A stretch of DNA of 12,814 bases from Desulfuromonadaceae bacterium UBA6124 (GCA_002423365.1 DIVU01000128.1:4554-17367); one strand, 5' to 3'. Numbered from the stretch's first letter, positions 1 through 6,720 are shown. The notes: generated from the sequence alone by a model not told the origin. Made by a program: numbers and translations.

Positions 1-1
1 A

Positions 2-394
2 CTGACCCGCAAGGGTGAATACGCAATTCGCGGCATGGTCTACCTGGCTCGCCAAGAGCCGGGGAAGCTTATTCTTGTCAACGAGATCGCCGAAACCGTC
101 GACGTTCCCCAGAGCTTTCTGGCGAAGATCTTCCAGGGGCTCACTCGTCTCGGCTTGGTGCGTTCCAGTCGGGGGGCGGGAGGCGGCTTCGCCTTGGCCA
201 AACCGGCGGCGGAAATCAGTCTGCGCGAGGTGATCGAGGCGGTGGAAGGGACAATCTGCGCCAACCGCTGCGTCATCGACGCCTCGTTCTGCGACCGCAG
301 CGGCGACTGCACCGTGCATCCGGTCTGGCACCGGGTGCAGAATCAGGTGCGCAGCATCCTCGACGGCGTCAGCCTTGCCGAACTGAGTAAATAG
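2..394 (+). CDS. Rrf2-family transcriptional regulator, 5' end cut by window edge
   Basis: The reading frame is open from base 2 and starts LTRKGEYAIRGMVYLA, which matches the first helix of Rrf2 proteins, so only about two to four residues lie outside the window. A winged helix-turn-helix follows (SFLAKIFQGL, then the wing SSRGAGGGFALAKP). Next comes an ISLREVIEAVEG dimerisation stretch and a cysteine cluster at bases 251-311 with pattern C-x3-C-x6-C-x5-C. In the family (IscR, NsrR, RsrR, CymR) clustered cysteines here usually ligate an Fe-S cluster that senses NO, O2 or iron-sulfur status; proteins without them use other signals. The stop TAG is 18 bases before the DUF4492 gene, so it probably sits at the head of the cytochrome bd operon and controls it. 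That target is inferred, since the promoter is outside the window. Family call is firm; the ligand is unknown. Confidence 0.93.
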   Translation: MTRKGEYAIRGMVYLARQEPGKLILVNEIAETVDVPQSFLAKIFQGLTRLGLVRSSRGAGGGFALAKPAAEISLREVIEAVEGTICANRCVIDASFCDRSGDCTVHPVWHRVQNQVRSILDGVSLAELSK

Positions 395-412
395 CCCTTC
401 AGGAGTTTTTCC

Positions 413-631
413 ATGCTGAAAAAGATCTGGAACTTTTATCGGGACGGCTTCCGCTCCATGGTCCTGGGACGCACCCTGTGGAAGATCGTCCTGATCAAGG
501 TGGCAGTCCTGCTCGTCCTCGCCAATTTCATCCTGCCCAACCACCTCAACCGCAACTTCGATAATGCCCAAGAGCGGGCCGCGCACGTTCTCGATAATCT
601 CACCGAACCCGGCATCGCCGCCGGGGAATAA
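413..631 (+). CDS. DUF4492 small membrane protein of the cytochrome bd operon
   Basis: A 72-residue protein with ATG start preceded by CAGGAG eight bases upstream. It has a basic/aromatic N-terminus (KKIWNFYRDGFRSMVLG), one transmembrane segment at about residues 22-42 (KIVLIKVAVLLVLANFILP) and a short polar C-terminal tail. The FYRDGF..M.LG.TLW pattern is recalled as that of DUF4492 proteins, which sit directly upstream of cydA in Campylobacterota, Bacteroidota and some Desulfuromonadia. Here the stop is 20 bases before cydA, in a tightly packed operon. The conserved linkage suggests a subunit or assembly factor of the oxidase, but no biochemical role is known to me. Membrane localisation is clear from the sequence; function is inferred from context. 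Confidence 0.88.
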   Translation: MLKKIWNFYRDGFRSMVLGRTLWKIVLIKVAVLLVLANFILPNHLNRNFDNAQERAAHVLDNLTEPGIAAGE

Positions 632-651
632 ATTCCCACCAGGAGGCTCCC

Positions 652-2187
652 GTGATCGAATCGCTCGACCTGTCGATGGTCAACTGGGCACGGGCCCAGT
701 TTGCCCTCACTGCCATGTTCCACTGGATTTTCGTCCCCCTGACCCTGGGGCTCTCGTTTCTTCTGGCTTTCTTCGAGACCCTCTATGTCCGCACCGGCAA
801 CGAAACCTGGAAACGCATCACCAAGTTCTGGATGTCCCTCTTCGCCGTCAACTTCGCCATCGGCGTCGCCACCGGTATCATCCTCGAATTCGAGTTCGGC
901 ACCAACTGGTCGAACTATTCGTGGATGGTCGGCGACATCTTCGGCGCGCCCCTGGCCGCCGAGGGGATATTCGCTTTCTTCCTCGAGGCGACCTTCTTCG
1001 CCGTGATGTTCTTCGGCTGGAACCGGGTCTCCAAGGGCTTTCACCTCTTTTCGACCTGGATGGTCGCGGTCGGCTCCAACCTCTCGGCCCTGTGGATTCT
1101 GGTCGCCAACGGCTGGATGCAGTACCCGGTCGGCATGAAGTTCAACCCGGAAAGCGCCCGCTTCGAGATGGAAAACTTCTTTGAAGTGCTGCTGTCGCCG
1201 GTGGCCGTCGGCAAGTTCACCCACGCCACCAGCTCCAGCTTCCAACTCGCCTGCCTTTTCGTCGTCGCCGTTTCCTCCTGGTTCCTGCTCCGCCGCCGCC
1301 ACCAGGAAATGGCCAAGCGCAGCATCATTGTCGCCTCGATCTTCGGCCTCTTCGCTTCCGGTTTCGTCGCTTTCACCGGTGACGAGGCGGCCCACAAAGT
1401 CGGTCAGTTCCAGCCGATGAAGCTGGCGGCCATGGAAGGCCTCTACGATGGAGAGGTCGGCGCGCCCCTGTTGATCTTCGGTGTCCCCAATCTCGAAAAA
1501 CGCCCGGGGGATGATCTGCCCGCCTTCCACGAGGCGGTGGGCATCCCTTACGCCCTCTCCTTTCTCACCAACCGCTCTTTCAACAGCTTCGTCCCCGGCA
1601 TCAACGACCTGCTCTACGGCAACGCCGAGCACGGCGTGATGGGGGTCACCGAGAAGATGACCCTCGGCAAGCAGGCGGTGGAACAGCTCGCTCTCTACAA
1701 GGGCGCGAAAAAGGTCGGCAACGAAGCGGCGGCGCAACAGGCATTGGTCGGTTTCGAGCAGACCAGCCCCTACCTCGGCTACGGCTACCTGAACAGCGCC
1801 GAGGAAGCGATCCCCCCCATCGCCCTCAACTTCTTCAGTTTCCGCGTCATGGTCGGGCTGGGCATGTTCTTCCCCCTGCTCTTCCTCGCCCTCCTCATCG
1901 CCACCCTCTACGACAAGATCGCCGAGCAGAAATGGCTGCTGGTCACCGGCGTCGCCTCCCTCTTCCTCGGCTACATCGCTTCGGAAGCGGGCTGGGTCGT
2001 CGCCGAGGTCGGCCGCCAGCCCTGGGCCATCCAGGGGCTGCTGCCGGTGGGCGTGGCCAGGTCCAACCTGACCACGGCGACGGTGGCGGGAACCTTCTTC
2101 ATGTTCCTGTTCCTCTTCACCGTCCTTCTGGTCGCGGAAGTTCGCATCATGCTCAAACAAATCGCCATCGGTCCGGAGGAGAACTGA
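652..2187 (+). CDS. cydA: Cytochrome bd-type quinol oxidase subunit I
   Basis: A 511-residue integral membrane protein that oxidises quinol and carries the three haems which reduce O2 to water. The start is GTG at 652, five bases after AGGAGG. Key residues align with E. coli CydA at an offset of about +5 to +7. H24 (FALTAMFHWIF) matches haem b595 ligand H19. E104 and E112 (AAEGIFAFFLEATF) match E99 and E107. H191 matches haem b558 ligand H186, and M410 or its neighbourhood (FFSFRVMVGLG) matches axial ligand M393. The quinol-site Lys and Glu are K257 and E262 (QPMKLAAMEG). GRQPW is at 454-458. A roughly 140-residue periplasmic Q-loop spans about 260-395, closer in overall size to the long E. 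coli type (522 aa) than to short Bacillus-type proteins. cydB follows after a single base. bd oxidases give high-affinity O2 use and tolerance to NO and sulfide, which fits an anaerobe meeting traces of oxygen. Confidence 0.97.
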   Translation: MIESLDLSMVNWARAQFALTAMFHWIFVPLTLGLSFLLAFFETLYVRTGNETWKRITKFWMSLFAVNFAIGVATGIILEFEFGTNWSNYSWMVGDIFGAPLAAEGIFAFFLEATFFAVMFFGWNRVSKGFHLFSTWMVAVGSNLSALWILVANGWMQYPVGMKFNPESARFEMENFFEVLLSPVAVGKFTHATSSSFQLACLFVVAVSSWFLLRRRHQEMAKRSIIVASIFGLFASGFVAFTGDEAAHKVGQFQPMKLAAMEGLYDGEVGAPLLIFGVPNLEKRPGDDLPAFHEAVGIPYALSFLTNRSFNSFVPGINDLLYGNAEHGVMGVTEKMTLGKQAVEQLALYKGAKKVGNEAAAQQALVGFEQTSPYLGYGYLNSAEEAIPPIALNFFSFRVMVGLGMFFPLLFLALLIATLYDKIAEQKWLLVTGVASLFLGYIASEAGWVVAEVGRQPWAIQGLLPVGVARSNLTTATVAGTFFMFLFLFTVLLVAEVRIMLKQIAIGPEEN

Positions 2188-2188
2188 T

Positions 2189-3325
2189 ATGATCGGCAGC
2201 CTGGAACTGACTCAACTGCAACAACTCTGGTGGATCATCTGCTCCCTGGTGGGCGCGCTCTTCATTTTCATGAACTTCGTCCAGGGCGGGCAGACCCTGA
2301 TGTTCTCCCTCGCCAAAAGCCCCGAGGAGAAGACCCTGATCATCAACTCCCTGGGGCGCAAGTGGGAACTGACCTTCACCACCCTGGTCCTCTTCGGCGG
2401 GGCGCTCTTCGCCGCCTTTCCGCTCTTTTACGCCACCAGCTTCGGCGGCGCCTACTGGGTGTGGATCGCCATCCTCTTCACCTTCATCATCCAGGCGGTG
2501 AGCTATGAATTCCGCCGCAAGCCCAACAACTTTCTCGGCGCCGGAACCTATGAAGTCTTTCTCTTCATCAACGGCAGTCTCGGCCTGTTGCTCATCGGCA
2601 CCGCCGTCGGCACCTTCTTTACCGGCTCGAACTTTTTGCTCAACGATTACAATTTTGTTAAATGGCAGCACCCCCTGCGGGGGCTGGAAGCCGCCTTCAA
2701 CCTCTTCAATGTCTCGCTCGGCGTCTTTCTGATCTTCAACGCCCGCACCCTCGGCGCCCTCTACCTGGCTAACCATCTCAAGCATGACGAACTGGTGGAA
2801 CGCAGCCGCCGGGCGGCCTTCGTCAACCTGCTCTGCTCGCTCCCCTTCCTGCTCATCGTCCTCGGCGGCCTGCTGACCATGGACGGCTACGCCGTCGACG
2901 CCGCCACCGGCGCGGTCTCGCTGGAAGCCGGGAAATACCTGAACAACCTGCTCGGCATGCCGATCGTGCTGCTTCTGCTGCTCGCGGGTCTGCTACTGGT
3001 GGTCGGTGGCGTCTACCTTGCCCATTACCGTAAAAGCACCCAAGGCATCTGGTTCTCCGGGCCGGGAACGGTGCTGGTGGTGCTGGCCCTGCTCTTCATC
3101 GCCGGCTTCAACGGCACGGCCTTCTACCCATCCAAGTTCGACCTGCAAAGCAGCCTGACCATTTACAACGCCTCCAGCAGCCACTACACCCTGACCGCCA
3201 TGAGCTACATCGCCCTGGCCGTCCCCTTCGTCCTCGCCTATATCGCCTATGTCTGGCGGTCGATGGATGCCGGCAAACTCTCCCTCGAAGACGTGGCCAA
3301 GGACGGCGAAAACGAAGCCTATTGA
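2189..3325 (+). CDS. cydB: Cytochrome bd-type quinol oxidase subunit II (divergent, Bacteroidota/Campylobacterota-like type)
   Basis: A 378-residue polytopic membrane protein, ATG one base after the cydA stop, with GGAGGA inside the end of cydA; this arrangement suggests translational coupling. About nine hydrophobic segments are visible. INSLGRKWE (53-60) followed by GGALFAAFPLFYATSFGG matches the family core INS.G..W...........GGALFAA.P..YA..F. The C-terminal block SSLTIYNASSSHYTLTAM matches the E. coli SLTMWDATSSQLTL region. The canonical DGFDMG motif of helix 1 is replaced by NFVQGGQ (29-35), and the WDGNQVW motif reads WELTFTT. Acidic residues considered part of the E. coli CydB proton route are therefore changed. 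This substitution is recalled as typical of the clade found with DUF4492, not as damage. CydB stabilises the haem-bearing CydA and shapes proton and O2 paths. Confidence 0.95.
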   Translation: MIGSLELTQLQQLWWIICSLVGALFIFMNFVQGGQTLMFSLAKSPEEKTLIINSLGRKWELTFTTLVLFGGALFAAFPLFYATSFGGAYWVWIAILFTFIIQAVSYEFRRKPNNFLGAGTYEVFLFINGSLGLLLIGTAVGTFFTGSNFLLNDYNFVKWQHPLRGLEAAFNLFNVSLGVFLIFNARTLGALYLANHLKHDELVERSRRAAFVNLLCSLPFLLIVLGGLLTMDGYAVDAATGAVSLEAGKYLNNLLGMPIVLLLLLAGLLLVVGGVYLAHYRKSTQGIWFSGPGTVLVVLALLFIAGFNGTAFYPSKFDLQSSLTIYNASSSHYTLTAMSYIALAVPFVLAYIAYVWRSMDAGKLSLEDVAKDGENEAY

Positions 3326-3366
3326 GACCTTGGAGAATCGGAACCTTTACCCAGGAGATTTATCCC

Positions 3367-3459
3367 ATGATTTACATCATGATCGTTGGCTGGTTCGCAC
3401 TGATCATTACCTCCTACGTCGCCGCTGAAGGGATATTGCGCCTTTCCGGAAAAATCTGA
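3367..3459 (+). CDS. 30-residue single-span membrane peptide, candidate CydX/CydS-type oxidase subunit
   Basis: A small ORF of 30 codons plus TGA, starting 41 bases after the cydB stop, with a good AGGAG seven to eight bases before the ATG. The product starts MIYIMIVGWFALIITSYVAA, so it is one membrane helix, followed by a short cationic tail ending in LSGKI. E. coli cydAB, Bacillus-type bd oxidases and others carry a tiny third subunit at this exact place (CydX, CydS, CbdX), a single helix packed against CydA. No clear sequence match to CydX (MWYFAWILG...) is seen beyond an aromatic-rich helix, so this would be an analogue or a distant homologue. The strong ribosome binding site, the position before the operon terminator and the hydrophobic composition support a real gene. 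It is easily missed by annotation because of its length. Confidence 0.72.
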   Translation: MIYIMIVGWFALIITSYVAAEGILRLSGKI

Positions 3460-3484
3460 ACGTCGTCCTGAAACGAAAGACAAT

Positions 3485-3526
3485 ACGCAAAAGGGCTCCC
3501 CGGATTGCCGGGGAGCCCTTTTGCGT
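3485..3526. terminator. Perfect 19-bp hairpin, bidirectional terminator between cyd operon and csp
   Basis: Arms 3485-3503 and 3508-3526 are perfectly complementary around an ATTG loop. The core is GGGCTCCCCGG/CCGGGGAGCCC flanked by AAAA and TTTT, giving a U-tract in either direction. It lies 25 bases after the small membrane peptide on the + strand and 20 bases after the csp stop on the - strand, so it can end both convergent transcripts. Confidence 0.9.
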
Positions 3527-3546
3527 GGGGCTATGTCCAGAAAGGA

Positions 3547-3747
3547 TTAGATTCTGGTGACGTTGGCGGCCTGGGGGCCTTTCTGCCCCTGGGTCACCTC
3601 GAAGCGAACCCGGTCCCCTTCGGCCAGGGACTTGAAGCCGTCGCCCTGGATCGAGGAAAAGTGTACGAATACATCGGGTCCGTTATCCTGCTCGATGAAA
3701 CCAAACCCTTTTGCGTCATTGAACCACTTTACAGTACCTTCAGCCAT
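3547..3747 (-). CDS. Cold-shock domain protein (CspA family)
   Basis: A 66-residue single cold-shock domain. It carries the two RNA-binding motifs RNP1 KGFGFI (13-18) and RNP2 VFVHF (26-30), starts MAEGTVKWFN and ends GPQAANVTRI, all typical of CspA/CspE-like five-stranded OB folds. These proteins bind single-stranded RNA and DNA, melt secondary structure, and in E. coli can act as transcription antiterminators. The start at 3747 is chosen because AAAGGAG lies just upstream and the family starts there; the frame stays open to 3891, but that extension is not cold-shock sequence. It has a long upstream leader with a hairpin and U-run (see that entry). It could be constitutive or cold-induced; the sequence does not decide. 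Confidence 0.95.
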   Translation of the reverse strand: MAEGTVKWFNDAKGFGFIEQDNGPDVFVHFSSIQGDGFKSLAEGDRVRFEVTQGQKGPQAANVTRI

Positions 3748-3768
3748 TGTCTTCCGACTCCTTTTGTC

Positions 3769-3795
3769 CGATACGGATACGTTGTACGTTGTACC
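3769..3795 (-). repeat. Short tandem direct repeats in the csp leader
   Basis: Read on the - strand, the leader contains TACAACG twice in tandem, then TATCCG and TATCGG, ending about 20 bases before the csp start codon and just before the ribosome binding site. It may be a protein or RNA-structure site, or chance. No known operator is recognised. Confidence 0.4.
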
Positions 3796-3809
3796 AAAGA
3801 GGCTTGCCC

Positions 3810-3842
3810 AAAAAAAAACCGCCAGCCAGAAGTCTGCGCGGT
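3810..3842 (-). terminator. Hairpin followed by nine U in the csp leader (terminator or attenuator)
   Basis: On the - strand, ACCGC (3842-3838) pairs with GCGGT (3822-3818), with an inner CAG/CTG pairing across a small bulge, and is followed by nine T (3818-3810). It lies 63-95 bases upstream of the csp start and 140 bases after the histidine kinase stop. It could terminate the kinase transcript, or act as an attenuator in a csp leader if the csp promoter lies upstream. The stem is short, so it is weaker than the other terminators here. Confidence 0.45.
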
Positions 3843-3981
3843 CGTTCAAAAACTGACTGACGATCAATCGGTCCGGGTTCCGCTTCAGCACAACTTTTAT
3901 GCTTTCGGACTATCGCACGCCCTCCGAAAAAAAATCAAGCATTTTTTTAAAACAGTGGTTTTAGCCCTTCGACGGAAGATT

Positions 3982-6204
3982 TCAAGCTGTTTTAGGCAGC
4001 CCAACCAGCACCCGGGTTCCCCGCCCCTTCTGGCTTTCGATCTCGACGTGCCCGCCGTGCGCATCGACGATATGCCGCACGATGCTCATACCGAGTCCGG
4101 TCCCTTCGACGGCGGTATTGGAGGTATCGGCCCGATAGAATTTATCGAAAACCTTCGCCACCTGTTCCGGGGTCATGCCGATCCCCTCGTCTTCGACACA
4201 AATCCGGTATTCGTCGGCCTCGTCGCGCCCCGTGACCCTAATCACCCCCCCCTGGGGGGAAAATTTGACGGCATTACCAAGAATGTTTTCCAGTACCTGC
4301 TCGATTTTGCCCACATCCACCGCGAGCACAGCGGGCGTATCGGCCACCTGCAACGCGATACGGTGCCTGTCGGTCAATTTTTCCACCGCATCCACCGCCT
4401 GCCGCAACAGGGCATTGAGGTCGCAGGGGGTTTTTTCCAGGGGCAGGGCGTGCCCCGATTCGATGCGGCTGACATCGAGGAGTTCGTCGACGATCTTCGA
4501 CAGGGTCCAGGCCTTGCGATTAATGTAATCGAGGGATTTGCGTTCCTCCTCGCCGAAATGCCCCGACTGGGAAAGCAGCAGTTCCGAATAGCCGACGATG
4601 GAGGAGAGGGGGGTACGCAATTCGTGGGCGGCGGTAGAGATAAACTCGCTCTTCATGCGATCGATGCGACGTTCGCTGGTCACGTCATGCATGATGATGA
4701 TGGTGCCGACGGCCGCCCCGCCCTGCCGGCGCATCAGAGAGGTGCGCCCCTCGAGAATGCGGCCGGCGGCCCCGCCGGTCCCGGGCAGCTCTACGTCGAA
4801 ACGCGCCCCGCCCTGTTTCTGCTCCAACGCGGCCAGAATACGCCGACGCAGGGCGGGATCCCCGACCACCTCTTGCAAGGGGCGGAAACGGGCCTTTTTC
4901 AGGGGGATGCCCAAAAACTCCTCGGCCGCCTGGCTGAGCAGCAGCACCCGGTCGTGGGCATCGACGGCGATCAGGACGTCGGTCACCGACTTCAGGATAC
5001 TGTCCACCCGTAGACTGATTCCCCGCGCCACCAGATAACCGGCGGGGATCGACAACAGCATCATGACCAGGGCGCTTCCCCCCAGCCAGCGCCCCATGTC
5101 GCGCAACGCCGCGACCATCCGCTCCTGGCTTTCACGCAGGTCGCTCTCGTAATAACCGGCGCCGATCACCCAGTCCCAGGGAGCGAAATAAGCGATGGCC
5201 ACCGCCTTGTAACGGGGCTCGATCTCCCCGGGATTCTTCCAGGGATAGCGCTCGAAGGCAACCGGCACGTTATCCTCGCGCTGGTAGAGCGGCAGGGACA
5301 GGGCCTTGCCGATGATCGACTGGATAAAAGGGCGACCGTCGCTGTCCTGGGAAGCCCAGAGGTTCTCCCCGTCCCGTTCGCCGTTCTGGGAGATAATGTA
5401 GCGCCCCTGGTGCTCCCCCTTGCCGCCGAGCACATAGACGTAGCCGGTCTTGCCGACCACCATGTCCATGATCCCCTGTCGCAGGCTTTCGATGTTTTCC
5501 TGCTTGACCCCAACGTAGAGTGCGCCGATCAGACTCCCCCCTTCGTCGTGAATCGGGCGGTAAGCGGTGAGATACCAGTCATTGACCACGTAGGCCCGCC
5601 CGCTGAAGGTCTCGCCGCGCAACAGCGCCGCGATCACCGGATTGGGCGTACCGTCGGGGTTGATGCTGGGGATGTAGGTGCCGATGGCCCGCCGCCCCCC
5701 CGAGTCCTCCACGTTGGTCGCCACCCGCAGCAGGTCGCCGGCGTCATTGATCCGCTGGAAGATGGTCGCCGTCCCCCCGACCAGGTCGCGGACAGCGTCG
5801 ACCACTGGCGAGGGAGTGACGGGATCGTCATTCTGCCCCAACCACTGCCCCCCCACCATCATCGGCGGGAGAAAAACATCCGTCACCTCGCCGGTAAGCT
5901 GGTCGCGCGCCTCCCAGCGCAGGCTCTCCCGGCCGAGGCTCACCTTGCCGGCGCGGGCGAGGATATCTTCGGCGACCCGCAGGTTGGTGTCGACCGTTTT
6001 CTGTACCGACTCCTGGGCCGAGCGGCACATGAGATAGACGGCCTGAGCGATCTTGCGCGACTCGTTCTGGGCCTGGGCCTCAATTTCGTGACCGAAGAAG
6101 GTTTCGAGAATCCCCTTCTGATGCAGGCCGACGCCGAAAGCGATGAGCGCCGTCAGTAAAATGGGCAAAATCGCCAGAATGGTGATCTTCAGACCGACTT
6201 TCAC
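3982..6204 (-). CDS. Membrane sensor histidine kinase: double Cache, PAS, HisKA, HATPase_c; no HAMP
   Basis: A 740-residue protein with GTG start and GGAG six bases upstream. Order of parts: TM helix 1 (about 7-27); large extracytoplasmic sensor (28-373) resembling Cache_3-Cache_2/double Cache, including GTYIPSINPDG, a YRPIHDEGGSLIGALYVGV block and a second unit with GKTGYVYVLGGKGEHQGRYI and WDWVIGAGYYESD; TM helix 2 (about 374-394); PAS domain (404-510); HisKA with phospho-acceptor H527 in AAHELRTPLSS; N-box near 639-647 (ENILGNAVKF); G1 DEGIGM (672-677); G2 GTGLGMSI (701-708). The autokinase looks intact. PAS begins almost directly after TM2, so the usual HAMP relay is absent. Cache domains generally bind small organic acids, amino acids or similar ligands, but the ligand here is unknown. 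No cognate response regulator with an intact receiver is in the window, so it is an orphan kinase locally. It may be co-transcribed with the FlhB-like gene 106 bases upstream. Confidence 0.93.
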   Translation of the reverse strand: MKVGLKITILAILPILLTALIAFGVGLHQKGILETFFGHEIEAQAQNESRKIAQAVYLMCRSAQESVQKTVDTNLRVAEDILARAGKVSLGRESLRWEARDQLTGEVTDVFLPPMMVGGQWLGQNDDPVTPSPVVDAVRDLVGGTATIFQRINDAGDLLRVATNVEDSGGRRAIGTYIPSINPDGTPNPVIAALLRGETFSGRAYVVNDWYLTAYRPIHDEGGSLIGALYVGVKQENIESLRQGIMDMVVGKTGYVYVLGGKGEHQGRYIISQNGERDGENLWASQDSDGRPFIQSIIGKALSLPLYQREDNVPVAFERYPWKNPGEIEPRYKAVAIAYFAPWDWVIGAGYYESDLRESQERMVAALRDMGRWLGGSALVMMLLSIPAGYLVARGISLRVDSILKSVTDVLIAVDAHDRVLLLSQAAEEFLGIPLKKARFRPLQEVVGDPALRRRILAALEQKQGGARFDVELPGTGGAAGRILEGRTSLMRRQGGAAVGTIIIMHDVTSERRIDRMKSEFISTAAHELRTPLSSIVGYSELLLSQSGHFGEEERKSLDYINRKAWTLSKIVDELLDVSRIESGHALPLEKTPCDLNALLRQAVDAVEKLTDRHRIALQVADTPAVLAVDVGKIEQVLENILGNAVKFSPQGGVIRVTGRDEADEYRICVEDEGIGMTPEQVAKVFDKFYRADTSNTAVEGTGLGMSIVRHIVDAHGGHVEIESQKGRGTRVLVGLPKTA

Positions 6205-6310
6205 GGGCGACTCCGGGGTGGATGGTTGGTTGGCTGAAAGAAGGTTAATTCTGCTTTATGTGGCGGGAAAAAGCAAATACTTTGCGGCACGAACAAAGGG
6301 AAGGGAAGAC

Positions 6311-6601
6311 TCAGCGGTGGGTATCGTCGGGACGGTAGCGGCCATTGACCTGATAGACGAAAGCGAGGATTTCCGCGACGGCCTGATAGAGCTCGGGGGG
6401 GATATCGTCCCCCACCGGCAGCTTCGCCAGAAGCTCCACCAGATCGGGATCCTCCATGATGTAGACGCCGGCGGCGCGGGCCGTCTCGACGATCTTCTCG
6501 GCCAGGACGCCGCGACCGCTGGCGACGATTCGCGGCGCGTCCCCCTGCTCCTTGTCGTAAACAAGGGCAACCGCCTTGTCGACCGGTTTATCCTGGGCCA
6601 T
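6311..6601 (-). CDS. Stand-alone FlhB/EscU C-terminal-domain-like protein
   Basis: A 96-residue cytoplasmic protein matching the C-terminal export-switch domain of FlhB/YscU/HrcU. KAVALVYDKEQGDAPRIVASGRG corresponds to the strand after the cleavage site, and IPPELYQAVAEILAFVYQV to the final helix. The autocleavage motif NPTH, which in full-length proteins directly precedes the .AVAL.Y strand, is missing, and there are no membrane helices. Homologues of this size (often called FlhB-related, FlhX, or YlqH in Bacillus) occur in many flagellated bacteria; some may replace the cleaved FlhB fragment at the export gate. ATG start at 6601 with GGAG upstream. It lies divergent from the GGDEF gene, upstream of the histidine kinase, and away from any fli export genes visible here. 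Confidence 0.87.
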   Translation of the reverse strand: MAQDKPVDKAVALVYDKEQGDAPRIVASGRGVLAEKIVETARAAGVYIMEDPDLVELLAKLPVGDDIPPELYQAVAEILAFVYQVNGRYRPDDTHR

Positions 6602-6692
6602 AAAAGACTCCGTTGCGAAAAAACATTCCTCGGTGGCGTCGCCGCCGCCGGGGAAATTCAGGACAGTGGTGGGCCGCTTCGGTATTTTCCCC

Positions 6693-6720
6693 TAAAGACC
6701 ACCCCGGAAACGGTCGATAA
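6693..6720 (+). promoter_or_regulatory. Candidate sigma-28 (FliA) promoter of the GGDEF gene
   Basis: TAAAG at 6693-6697, then GTCGATAAG at 6713-6721. The -10-like box differs by one base from the flagellar sigma-28 consensus GCCGATAA, and the spacing from TAAA is 16 bases (15 in E. coli). The box ends 33 bases before the ATG. An almost identical arrangement precedes the PilZ gene at 9520-9987, which strengthens the call. Inference from motif only. Confidence 0.5.

Larger units (their letters stand above)
3748..3981 (-). other. 234-base gap between histidine kinase and csp
   Basis: No gene is supported. Besides the hairpin/U-run and the tandem repeats listed separately, it holds runs of A and T (3926-3934, 3941-3949) and a weak -35/-10-like pair on the - strand (TTGATT near 3932-3937 with GATAGT 18 bases later). 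I do not consider that pair a reliable promoter. The csp transcript probably starts somewhere in this gap. Confidence 0.5.

Noticed and set aside
436..2160. 574-codon open frame on the - strand opposite cydA and the DUF4492 gene
   Set aside because: It is the high-G+C antisense shadow of cydA: composition is extremely rich in Glu, Gly, Asp and His with no domain, and cydA itself is unquestionable.
3748..3891. N-terminal extension of the cold-shock protein to 114 residues
   Set aside because: The extra 48 residues are not cold-shock sequence, lack a good ribosome binding site and cover the leader hairpin and repeats. The start at 3747 has AAGGAG and matches the family.
3505..5013. 502-codon + strand open frame opposite csp and the histidine kinase
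   Set aside because: Antisense shadow; it crosses two well-supported genes, has no ribosome binding site or recognisable domain.
6205..6310. Sigma-54 promoter (GTGCCGC...TTGC on the - strand) before the histidine kinase
   Set aside because: The invariant GG-N10-GC spacing is not met; nothing else in this 106-base gap is a convincing promoter or terminator.
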